Assembly: GCA_964402325.1 (NCBI GenBank)
Contig: CAYOBI010000002.1
Coordinates: 1-64,000 of the forward strand
Direction of reading: 5' to 3'
Origin: Raineyella sp964402325
GTDB lineage: Bacteria > Actinomycetota > Actinomycetes > Propionibacteriales > Propionibacteriaceae
Length of the DNA: 64,000 nucleotides
The notes below the pieces were generated by a model. The model saw only the letters and a list, made by a program, of their open reading frames with translations, was not told where the DNA came from and did no database searches. Both the position numbers and the translations under genes were made by a program. Positions 57,546-64,000 of this stretch are shown here, in pieces (the stretch's first letter is position 1; each line of letters begins with the position of its first letter).

Positions 57546-59021
57546 TCACACCGAGGTCGGTCGCAGCCCGAGCACCCCGCGGCCCGCGGCGAAGTCCTCC
57601 AGTGCGGCCCGCATCGCGGTGACCTCTGCCAGCGCCGTGGAGCTGACCGGGTGGACGTCCGCCAGCGCCGCGTCGAGATCGGCCGCGGCGAGCGGCGCCA
57701 CTCCCTCGAGGGCCTCGAGCGCCCCGGGCATCGTGAAGCCGCCGGCTGACGCGCCGCTCCAGCGACGGTAGTCCCAGCGGCCGCGGACGCACCAGTCCAG
57801 GTCGAGGATCTCCCCGCCGGCCTGCCGGATCCCGTCCACCGGCACCCAGCCGGGCATCGGCGGCAGCGGGCGCTCGGCGGCGGGCTTCGGGGCAGGGGCC
57901 GGCGTCGCGGGCCGACGCCCGAACAGCCGGCCGAGCAGGCCGGGCTCGGCCGGTGCGGGGTCGGGCCGGTGCACCGACAGCACCAGGTGGGCCGGGTCGA
58001 GTGCGGTCAACCGGACCACCCGGCCGTCCGGTGCGTGGCCGACCAGGCCCTGGGGGTCGAGGTCGAGGCGGCGGCGCTCCGGAGGAGTTCCGGCCGCGGC
58101 GTCCCGGAGGGCGGCGACGCCCCAGCCGAGGGTCCGGTGCACCGCCTGGGCCAGCTCCGGGTCGGCCGGGTCCGGCCGCGCGGGCGCGGCGACGTGGGCG
58201 GCGTCCTCTGCCGGCAGCACGTCGGCCCGCTCCAGGGTCCGGCGGGTGGTGTCGTACGGCGCCGGCGGCATCGTCAACGAGGCCACCCCCAGCGGTGCCT
58301 CGCCGGCCAGGTGCCCCCACAGCTGGTAGGCGAGCCGGGCGGTCCGCTCCGCGGTGACCCGCGGCACCGGTGTCCGGCGCAGGTGCCCGGACAGGGCGAC
58401 CAGGTGGTCGGCCAGCGCCCCCGGGTCGAGGACGACCTCCGGGTCGACCATCGCGTTCCAGGCGACCCCGGCCAGTGGCAGCAGCTCCCCGGCCCAGGTC
58501 CGGCCCGGGTCGTACGACCAGGCGTCCGCGGCCTGCCAGAGCAGCGTGGCCAGGGCCTCGACCGTGCTCGCGTCGGAGCCGAGAGCCGAGAGCGAGACGT
58601 CGGCCGCCGGGTCGGTCCACGGTCGGCGCGGGTCGAGCGGCGTGCCCCGGTGCGGGGTGGTGGCCCAGCGGCCGTCCTCGGCCCAGGCGATCAGCGAGTA
58701 GTGCCGGGTCGGGTCGGCCTCGACCCAGGCCGGGGCGCCCGCGAGGTGCCAGGCCGGGTCGTCGGTGTCGGGCCCGCCGATCCCGGGGGCGTACGCGGAC
58801 AGCTGGTAGTGTCGGGCCCGGTCGCCGCCGACGTCGACCAGGGTCGCCCAGCCGCCCGGTTCGGGGGAGGCCGCCAGCCCGTCGTGGAGCAGGCCCCAGG
58901 GCAGCGTCCGGGGTGAACCGTCGGCCAGCAGCTCGGCGTGCAGGGCGAGGACGCCCCACCGGACGAGCACCGGGTTCATCCGGGCGAACAGCCGGCCGGG
59001 CGAGGGCTGGTAATCGGGCAT
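57546..59021 (-). CDS. conserved-looking protein of unknown function
   Basis: This 491-residue protein has no signal peptide and no membrane segment. It is rich in Trp, Ala, Pro and Asp. A Pro/Ala linker (TPAPAPKPAAERPLPP, near residue 380) separates a large N-terminal part from a 100-residue C-terminal domain. No catalytic motif is recognised. Codon use and frame quality look like its neighbours, so it is a real gene. It is transcribed with the ABC-like and lipoprotein genes and divergently from the lipoprotein gene at 59065. Confidence 0.65.
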   Translation of the reverse strand: MPDYQPSPGRLFARMNPVLVRWGVLALHAELLADGSPRTLPWGLLHDGLAASPEPGGWATLVDVGGDRARHYQLSAYAPGIGGPDTDDPAWHLAGAPAWVEADPTRHYSLIAWAEDGRWATTPHRGTPLDPRRPWTDPAADVSLSALGSDASTVEALATLLWQAADAWSYDPGRTWAGELLPLAGVAWNAMVDPEVVLDPGALADHLVALSGHLRRTPVPRVTAERTARLAYQLWGHLAGEAPLGVASLTMPPAPYDTTRRTLERADVLPAEDAAHVAAPARPDPADPELAQAVHRTLGWGVAALRDAAAGTPPERRRLDLDPQGLVGHAPDGRVVRLTALDPAHLVLSVHRPDPAPAEPGLLGRLFGRRPATPAPAPKPAAERPLPPMPGWVPVDGIRQAGGEILDLDWCVRGRWDYRRWSGASAGGFTMPGALEALEGVAPLAAADLDAALADVHPVSSTALAEVTAMRAALEDFAAGRGVLGLRPTSV

Positions 59022-59064
59022 GTACCCATCCTGCCGTGTCCGGGGACATCGCTACGCTGGCAAC

Positions 59065-60246
59065 ATGCGTTGGCGAGGATGGAGGGCGGCGGTGACCGGC
59101 CTGGCGGTGTCCGGGCTGGTGGCGGGCTGCAGTGCCCCGCAGGACGCGGCGGCGTCCACCCCGCGGCTGGCCGACATCGCCTATCGCAACTTCGTCTACC
59201 GCGGCGGTTGCGGCTGGGACAAGCCCGCCCTGGACACCGCGATGACGTGGGGGAGCCAGACCGGCGTCGTCACCGGGACCGGCACCCTGCCCTCCCGGGC
59301 CGAGGTGGTCGACACCCGCCGGGTGAAGCTCGGGACCCCGGGGCGCGACTATCTGTTGGTCCGGCTGCAGTGCTCGATCGGCGACCGGACAGCGACCGGC
59401 TGGCACCTGCTCGGCTTCGACGCCAGCCAGCCGGTCGACCTCGGCATCGTCGCGGCCGCGTACGGCCCGGTGGACCTGCGGGTCGAGGACGGCCAGCTGG
59501 TCGTGTCCCACGAGTACCGCCGGACCACCGACCACGGGCTGTCCGACACCGGCCGGACCGATTACCGGGTGGCGATGGTGGGCAGCACCCCCGTCCGGCT
59601 GTACGGCGACGAGCAGGTCGCCGACGTCCCGGCCGGGGTGGCCGACTGGGCCCCGAACGCCTGGCGGGCCGGCCTGGTCACCCTGGTCACCTCCACCGCC
59701 GCCGGGGTCACCGGCTGGCACCTCGGTCTGCAGGTCGACGCGATGACCGCGATCACCGGTGACGACCTGACCGTCGGTGACGCCGGGTGCACGCCGGCCG
59801 CCGCCTGGACCCATGCGGGTCAGCGGATCGACCCGGTCCGCACCGAGGGCTGGGTCGGGGGCGACGGCGCGGGCCAACGCGGCTCCCGGGTGACCCTGTC
59901 GCTGCCCACCGACGCGCCCGACCTGGCCCGGATCGCCCGGCCGGACGTGCCGCTGGCCGCCCCTGTGCCGGGTCTGCTGGTCACCGCCTCCGGCCTGGTC
60001 CCGGCGCTGGCGACCGCCGGCACCGCCTCGGCCACCTCGGCCGGGGTCACGAGCGTCGCGGTGACGTCCCGGGCCCCGTCCGACGACCAGCTGGAGACCA
60101 CCCCGTTCGGGACCGCGACCGCCGTGCTGCGCGACGCCGGTGGGGACGCGCTGCTGACCGGTGGCTGGGGCGCCCCGGGGCAGCCGTCGACAGTGGGGAT
60201 GCGGGCGCTGCCCGACCCCCTCGTGGTCCCGGTCTCCGGCTGCTGA
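59065..60246 (+). CDS. large lipoprotein of unknown function
   Basis: This 393-residue secreted protein has a basic start MRWRGWR, a hydrophobic core and lipobox SGLVAGC (Cys21), so it should be anchored to the outer membrane face. The mature region is mostly beta-like with several Trp and Gly-Asp turns. No domain is recognised. The ATG at 59065 lies 8 nt after TACGCT, a -10-like box, suggesting a leaderless mRNA. It diverges from the unknown 491-residue protein. A hairpin follows its stop. Confidence 0.7.
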   Translation: MRWRGWRAAVTGLAVSGLVAGCSAPQDAAASTPRLADIAYRNFVYRGGCGWDKPALDTAMTWGSQTGVVTGTGTLPSRAEVVDTRRVKLGTPGRDYLLVRLQCSIGDRTATGWHLLGFDASQPVDLGIVAAAYGPVDLRVEDGQLVVSHEYRRTTDHGLSDTGRTDYRVAMVGSTPVRLYGDEQVADVPAGVADWAPNAWRAGLVTLVTSTAAGVTGWHLGLQVDAMTAITGDDLTVGDAGCTPAAAWTHAGQRIDPVRTEGWVGGDGAGQRGSRVTLSLPTDAPDLARIARPDVPLAAPVPGLLVTASGLVPALATAGTASATSAGVTSVAVTSRAPSDDQLETTPFGTATAVLRDAGGDALLTGGWGAPGQPSTVGMRALPDPLVVPVSGC

Positions 60247-60275
60247 GTCCGGCGCCGGCACGGGAACGGACGCGA

Positions 60276-60306
60276 GCCCCGGCCACCCCTCAGGGGTGAC
60301 CGGGGC
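60276..60306. terminator. bidirectional terminator between the lipoprotein gene and ptsH
   Basis: Arms of GCCCCGG and CCGGGGC plus an inner CCCC-TCA-GGGG hairpin form a long imperfect stem between two convergent stops. No T-run is present. Confidence 0.65.
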
Positions 60307-60333
60307 CCGTACGGTCCGGCGTGCGGCCCGCCG

Positions 60334-60600
60334 TCAGGCGTCGAGGTCCTGGGCGACGAGCCCGGCGATCTTGTTCATCGCCTCCTCGTTCTCCGACTCG
60401 ACGATGACCTCGCGGCCCTTCGAGGCGCCGAGGGCCATGATCAGCAGCGAGGAACTGGCGTCGGCCGGCTCCTCGTCGGGATCATCGGCGAGCGAGATCA
60501 GGATCTCGTCGTCGTAGGCCGAGGCAGCCTCGGCGATGATCGAGGCGGGGCGGGCGTGCAGGCCCACTGCGGAGCCGACGATGACCTTGGTGGACGGCAT
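60334..60600 (-). CDS. ptsH: phosphocarrier protein HPr
   Basis: This 88-residue PTS protein has the phosphorylated His15 in GLHARPAS. The usual Ser46 region reads SSSLLIMALGASKG. HPr takes phosphate from enzyme I and passes it to EIIA domains. GAAGGAGG precedes the ATG. It follows fruA by 43 bases in the same direction, ending the fructose operon. No ptsI gene is in the window. Confidence 0.95.
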   Translation of the reverse strand: MPSTKVIVGSAVGLHARPASIIAEAASAYDDEILISLADDPDEEPADASSSLLIMALGASKGREVIVESENEEAMNKIAGLVAQDLDA

Positions 60601-60643
60601 GGGATCCTCCTTCGTGATCTGTGCGGATCACATTACTTGTCGG

Positions 60644-62629
60644 TCAGGCGGCGACGGCGGCGGGGGTGGCCTCCGCGGCCACCTTGCGGCGGGCTGCCGA
60701 CTTCAGCACGATCACCAGGAAGGCGCCGAGCGCCGTGCCGGCCGCGAGGGCCACCAGGAAGCCCAGGATCGGGTTGATCGCGAAGAAGACGAAGATGCCG
60801 CCGTGGGGTGCCCGCAGGGTGACGTGGAAGGCCATCGACAGGGCGCCGGTGAGCGCACCGCCGGCCATCATCGAGGGGATCACCCGGAACGGGTCGGCCG
60901 CGGCGAACGGGATCGCACCCTCGGAGATGAACGAGGCGCCCAGCAGCCAGGCGGCCCGGCCGTTCTCCAGCTCGGCCTCGGTGAACAGCTTCTTGCGGAC
61001 GGTGGTGGCCAGCGCCATCGCCAGCGGCGGGACCATGCCGGAGGCCATCACGGCCGCCATGATCATGAAGGCGGCGTCGGTCTGCGCGGACAGGCCGGCG
61101 GTGGCGAAGAGGTAGGCCGCCTTGTTGACCGGGCCGCCCAGGTCGAAGCACATCATCAGGCCGAGGACGATGCCGAGCACGATGGTGCCGCCCGAGGACA
61201 TCCCGGTCAGCCAGGACTCCAGGGCCTTGGTCAGCAGGGCCAGCGGCTTGCCGAGCAGCAGGTACATCAGTGCGCCGGTGATCAGGGTCGCGAGCAGCGG
61301 GATGATCACCACCGGCATCAGGCCGGCGAGCCAGCGGGGAGCCTTGAACGAGCCGATCCACATCGCGACGAAGCCCGCGACCAGGCCGGTGACCAGGCCG
61401 CCGATGAAGCCGGCGCCGACGGCGACCGCGATCGTACCGCCGACGAAGCCGGGGGCGATGCCGGGCCGGCCGGCCAGGGCGTACGCGATGTAGCCGGAGA
61501 GGGCCGGGACCAGGAAGCCGAAGGCGGCCCCGCCGATCGTGAACAGCACCACGCCGATGTACTGCATCAGTCCGCCCGGAGGCAGGTTGACCAGGGTGTT
61601 GTTGGCCATGATGTCCTTGGCGGTCGTGCCGAGGGCGATCTGGTAGCCACCGAACAGGAAGCCGAGGGCGATCAGCAGACCGCCGGCCGCCACGAACGGG
61701 ATCATGTACGACACGCCGGTCATCAGCGCCTGCTGGATCCGCTTGCCCCAGCTGAGGTTGCCGGTGTCCTCACCGGACTTCTCGGCGGCGCCGCCGCCGG
61801 CGATCCGGTGGCCGTTCGGGTCGTCGGCCGCGGCGAGCGCCTTGGTGATCAGGCCCTTCGGGTCCGAGATGCCTGCCTTGACGCCGGACTCGGTGCCGGG
61901 CTTGCCGGCGAACCGGTCCCGGTCCCGGACACCGACGTCGGTCGCGAAGATCACCGCGTCGGCCTGGTCGATCACCTCTCGCGGCAGGGCGGTGAAGCTC
62001 GAGGAGCCCTGGGTCTCGACCTGCATCTCGTAGCCGAGCTCGGCGGCAGCCGCGGCGAGCGAGTCGGCGGCCATGTAGGTGTGCGCGATACCGGTCGGGC
62101 AGGCGGTGACCGCGACCAGCCGGCGCGGGCCGGCGGCGGAGGCGGGTGCGGCGGGAGCCGGGGTGGTGGCCCTGGCCGGCGGGTTGACCACGTCGTTGAC
62201 CAGCCCGACGATCTCCTCGGGGGTCCGGGCGGCGCGCAGGGAGGCGACGAAGTCCTTGCGGACCAGGGCCCGGGCGAGCTTGGAGAGCAGCTTGAGGTGC
62301 TCCTGGCCCTCGCCCTCGGCGGCGGCGATCAGGAAGACCAGGTCGGCCCCGCCCTCCTTGTCCCCGAAGTCCACCGGGGGTTGCAGCCGGGCGAAGGCCA
62401 GCGAACCGGTGGTGACGTGGGCGGAGCGGCAGTGCGGGATGGCGATGCCGCCGGGCAGGCCGGTGGCGGCCTTGGCCTCGCGGTCGAGGGCGTCGGTGGC
62501 GAGCCCCTCGGCCGACGTGGCCCGACCGGCTGCCGCGACCATGGCGGCGAGCGATCGGATGACGTCGTCCTTCGTGGCGCCGAGGGCGGCGTCGAGGGTC
62601 ACCAACTCCGGGGTGATGAGGTCAGACAT
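60644..62629 (-). CDS. fruA: fructose-specific PTS enzyme IIABC
   Basis: This 661-residue membrane protein imports fructose and phosphorylates it to fructose 1-phosphate. The EIIA domain (residues 1-150) has phospho-His66 in AIPHCRSAH. The EIIB domain (about 170-270) has phospho-Cys177 in AVTACPTGIAHTYMA. The EIIC domain (about 300-650) has eight to nine membrane segments and the conserved SGGTIVLGIVLGLMMCFDLGG. The domain order A-B-C fits actinobacterial FruA. It starts 8 bases after fruK, so the two are co-expressed. Confidence 0.95.
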   Translation of the reverse strand: MSDLITPELVTLDAALGATKDDVIRSLAAMVAAAGRATSAEGLATDALDREAKAATGLPGGIAIPHCRSAHVTTGSLAFARLQPPVDFGDKEGGADLVFLIAAAEGEGQEHLKLLSKLARALVRKDFVASLRAARTPEEIVGLVNDVVNPPARATTPAPAAPASAAGPRRLVAVTACPTGIAHTYMAADSLAAAAAELGYEMQVETQGSSSFTALPREVIDQADAVIFATDVGVRDRDRFAGKPGTESGVKAGISDPKGLITKALAAADDPNGHRIAGGGAAEKSGEDTGNLSWGKRIQQALMTGVSYMIPFVAAGGLLIALGFLFGGYQIALGTTAKDIMANNTLVNLPPGGLMQYIGVVLFTIGGAAFGFLVPALSGYIAYALAGRPGIAPGFVGGTIAVAVGAGFIGGLVTGLVAGFVAMWIGSFKAPRWLAGLMPVVIIPLLATLITGALMYLLLGKPLALLTKALESWLTGMSSGGTIVLGIVLGLMMCFDLGGPVNKAAYLFATAGLSAQTDAAFMIMAAVMASGMVPPLAMALATTVRKKLFTEAELENGRAAWLLGASFISEGAIPFAAADPFRVIPSMMAGGALTGALSMAFHVTLRAPHGGIFVFFAINPILGFLVALAAGTALGAFLVIVLKSAARRKVAAEATPAAVAA

Positions 62630-62637
62630 GGGAGTCC

Positions 62638-63600
62638 TTAGACGGTGTAGGCGGCGACGGTGGCGCCGTGGGGGTCGGTCTGGTCGGGTCGGGGGACGGT
62701 GGTGCCGGGGAGCGCGGTGGCGCCCGACCCGTACGCCACGGCGTGGCGCAGGCAGTCGGACGGGCCGTCGCCCCGGACGTGGGCGAGGAGGAAGCCGGCG
62801 AGGGAGGAGTCACCCGCGCCGACCGTGCTGATCGGCACGATCCGCGGCGGGGTGGCGGTCCAGGCGCCGTCGGCGGTGGCGAGCACGGCGCCCGCGGCGC
62901 CGAGGGTGGCCAGGACGTACGTGACGCCCCGGTCGACCAGGGCACGGGCGGCGCGTACGGTCGGGCCGAAGTCGCCGTGCTCGGCCGCCTGCTCGAGCTG
63001 CTCGCCGTCGGCGCCGGTGAGCTGGGCCAGCTCGAAGGCGTTGGGTTTCAGCAGGTCGGGGGCGGAGCCGGGCAGGCGCCCGGCCAGGGCGGTCAACGGT
63101 GCGTCGGAGGTGTCGACCGCGATCCGGGCACCGGTGGGCCGGAGCGCGTCGACGAGGTCGGCGTACCAGTCGGCCCCGGGGCCCGGTGGCAGCGAGCCGC
63201 AGAGGGCGACCCAGTCGGCCTCGGCGGCCAGCCCCACCAGGGTGTCGCGGAGGACGGCCAGCCCATCGGGGTCGATCGGGCTGCCCGGCTCGTTGATCTT
63301 GGTGGTGGTCCCGTCGTCCTCGGACAGCGTGATGTTGGTCCGCACCCGGCTGGTCACCGGGATCGGACGGTGGTCCACGCCGGCCTCGCGCAGCGCCGCG
63401 ACGATCGGGTGGGTGGTGGGGGAGGGCAGCACCGCGACGGAGGGCACCCCGGCGAGGTGGAGCGCTCGCGAGACGTTGACCCCCTTGCCGCCGGGACCGT
63501 CATGGAGAGCGCGGATGCGGTTGACCCCGCCGCGCAGCAGGGGCTCGTCGAGCGCGGCCGTACGGTCGATGCTCGGGTTGGCGGTGAAGGTGACGATCAT
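62638..63600 (-). CDS. fruK: 1-phosphofructokinase
   Basis: This 320-residue PfkB-family kinase phosphorylates fructose 1-phosphate, the product of FruA, to the bisphosphate. It starts VTFTANPSIDRTAAL and has GGKGVNVSRAL for sugar binding and the catalytic Asp in STVGAGDSSLAGFLLA. It overlaps the fruR stop by 4 bp and ends 8 bases before fruA. Family and operon context agree. Confidence 0.94.
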   Translation of the reverse strand: MIVTFTANPSIDRTAALDEPLLRGGVNRIRALHDGPGGKGVNVSRALHLAGVPSVAVLPSPTTHPIVAALREAGVDHRPIPVTSRVRTNITLSEDDGTTTKINEPGSPIDPDGLAVLRDTLVGLAAEADWVALCGSLPPGPGADWYADLVDALRPTGARIAVDTSDAPLTALAGRLPGSAPDLLKPNAFELAQLTGADGEQLEQAAEHGDFGPTVRAARALVDRGVTYVLATLGAAGAVLATADGAWTATPPRIVPISTVGAGDSSLAGFLLAHVRGDGPSDCLRHAVAYGSGATALPGTTVPRPDQTDPHGATVAAYTV

Positions 63601-64000
63601 ACGATCACGACCTCGGTCTCGTGGGCGGACAGGGCTGAGGCGAGGGCGGCCGGAGGCCTCCCGTCGGTGATGAGGACATCGATGTCGGACAGCGCGGCGA
63701 AGCTGATGAAGAAGTCGTGGCCGAACTTCGACCGGTCGGCCAGCGCCACGGTGCGGCGCGAGGCGGCGATCATCGCTCGCTTCACGGCCGCCTCGGCGGC
63801 GTCCGGTGTGGTCAGGCCGAAGGTGCCGGAGATGCCGTTGGTGCCGACGAAGGCGACGTCGACGCGCAGCCGGCGCAGGGTCTCCAGGGCCGAGGCCCCG
63901 ACGGTCGACTGGGTGACGCCCCGGACGGTGCCGCCGAGGATGTGGACGGTGTGATTGGGCACCGCGGACAGGGTCATCGCGGCCGGCACCGAGTCGGTGA
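63597..64000 (-). CDS. fruR: DeoR-family regulator of the fructose operon, 5' end beyond window
   Basis: The visible 134 codons are the C-terminal sugar-phosphate-binding domain of a DeoR-type regulator: HILGGTVRGVTQSTVG, VDVAFVGTNGISGTFGLTTPD, then ADRSKFGHDFFISFA and a final strand IDVLITDG. The DNA-binding half lies outside the window. It overlaps fruK by 4 bp, so it heads the operon and probably represses it until fructose 1-phosphate accumulates. Identity as FruR rests on operon position. Confidence 0.88.
   Translation of the reverse strand, partial: TDSVPAAMTLSAVPNHTVHILGGTVRGVTQSTVGASALETLRRLRVDVAFVGTNGISGTFGLTTPDAAEAAVKRAMIAASRRTVALADRSKFGHDFFISFAALSDIDVLITDGRPPAALASALSAHETEVVIV

Noticed and set aside
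57546..60261. Long minus-strand open frame upstream of the degenerate ABC gene
   Set aside because: It runs antisense to the lipoprotein gene and out of frame with the 491-residue protein. Its composition is the usual high-GC shadow.
1..64000. tRNA, rRNA, CRISPR arrays, integrase or attachment sites
   Set aside because: Looked for on both strands by eye; no convincing example was found.

Overview
The window is GC-rich (about 70% by eye) with dense, short-spaced genes, many GTG starts and frequent ATGA/GTGA stop-start overlaps. Together with a DUF222/HNH nuclease gene, an FprA-type ferredoxin reductase, an actinobacterial-style iol cluster with a Cgl0158-like aldolase, and a bifunctional PutA, this points to an actinobacterium, probably Propionibacteriales. 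The genus is not resolvable from this sequence. No rRNA, tRNA, CRISPR array or insertion sequence was seen. No gene-free stretch exceeds 300 bases apart from one 100-N scaffold gap.

Layout. (1) 1-8757: a catabolic cluster of unknown substrate. On the minus strand are a class III CoA-transferase (cut by the window edge) and an alpha/beta hydrolase whose catalytic triad is missing. Diverging from them is a tightly coupled plus-strand set: an intact meta-cleavage-type hydrolase, an M20-like protein without recognisable metal ligands, a LigB-type extradiol dioxygenase, a D-2-hydroxyacid dehydrogenase, an SDR and an enoyl-CoA hydratase. A convergent amidase overlaps the last gene. The set looks like ring cleavage followed by CoA-dependent processing. 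(2) 8851-16406: PutA, GlgX, an NmrA-like/DUF2867 protein and a DUF2249 protein. (3) 16638-30899: DEAD-box helicase, NAD-dependent dehydrogenase, cytosine permease plus cytosine deaminase, HNH nuclease, AAA+/VWA pair, membrane protein, two-component system, and a secreted or anchored bactofilin-like protein. (4) 30974-34619: an operon of leader peptide, 2OG-Fe(II) oxygenase and metQNI. (5) 34785-38080: a 5'-truncated mannitol-type PTS gene, a polyol dehydrogenase, a dodecin and a TSUP transporter. (6) 38140-49715: a nearly complete myo-inositol catabolic locus: iolE and iolG, a GntR regulator, iolC, an aldolase, iolB, iolD and iolA, an internally deleted Gfo/Idh gene and an iolT-like permease. 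It is followed by a LacI regulator and an alcohol dehydrogenase. (7) 52333-56365: a second 2OG oxygenase with fprA behind a related leader peptide, then a cytidylate-kinase-like fragment coupled to an amidohydrolase. (8) 56369-60246: two lipoproteins and two poorly characterised proteins, one a degenerate ABC ATPase. (9) 60334-64000: the fructose PTS operon fruR-fruK-fruA-ptsH.

The most interesting signal is a pair of unannotated short leader ORFs (34572-34619 and 55041-55133, both minus strand). Both carry an APHP motif, end in R-M-L-x-R-stop, and have a nearly identical hairpin over their stop codons. Each has a plausible promoter and precedes a paralogous 2OG-Fe(II) oxygenase gene. One operon carries the methionine ABC transporter and the other a ferredoxin reductase. 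This looks like a conserved cis-acting attenuation system, possibly linked to sulfur metabolism. Other oddities are two apparent pseudo-enzymes in the first cluster, a family of TTTGT-N4-ACAAA palindromes through the inositol region, two broken genes, and a scaffold gap whose flanks are duplicates.
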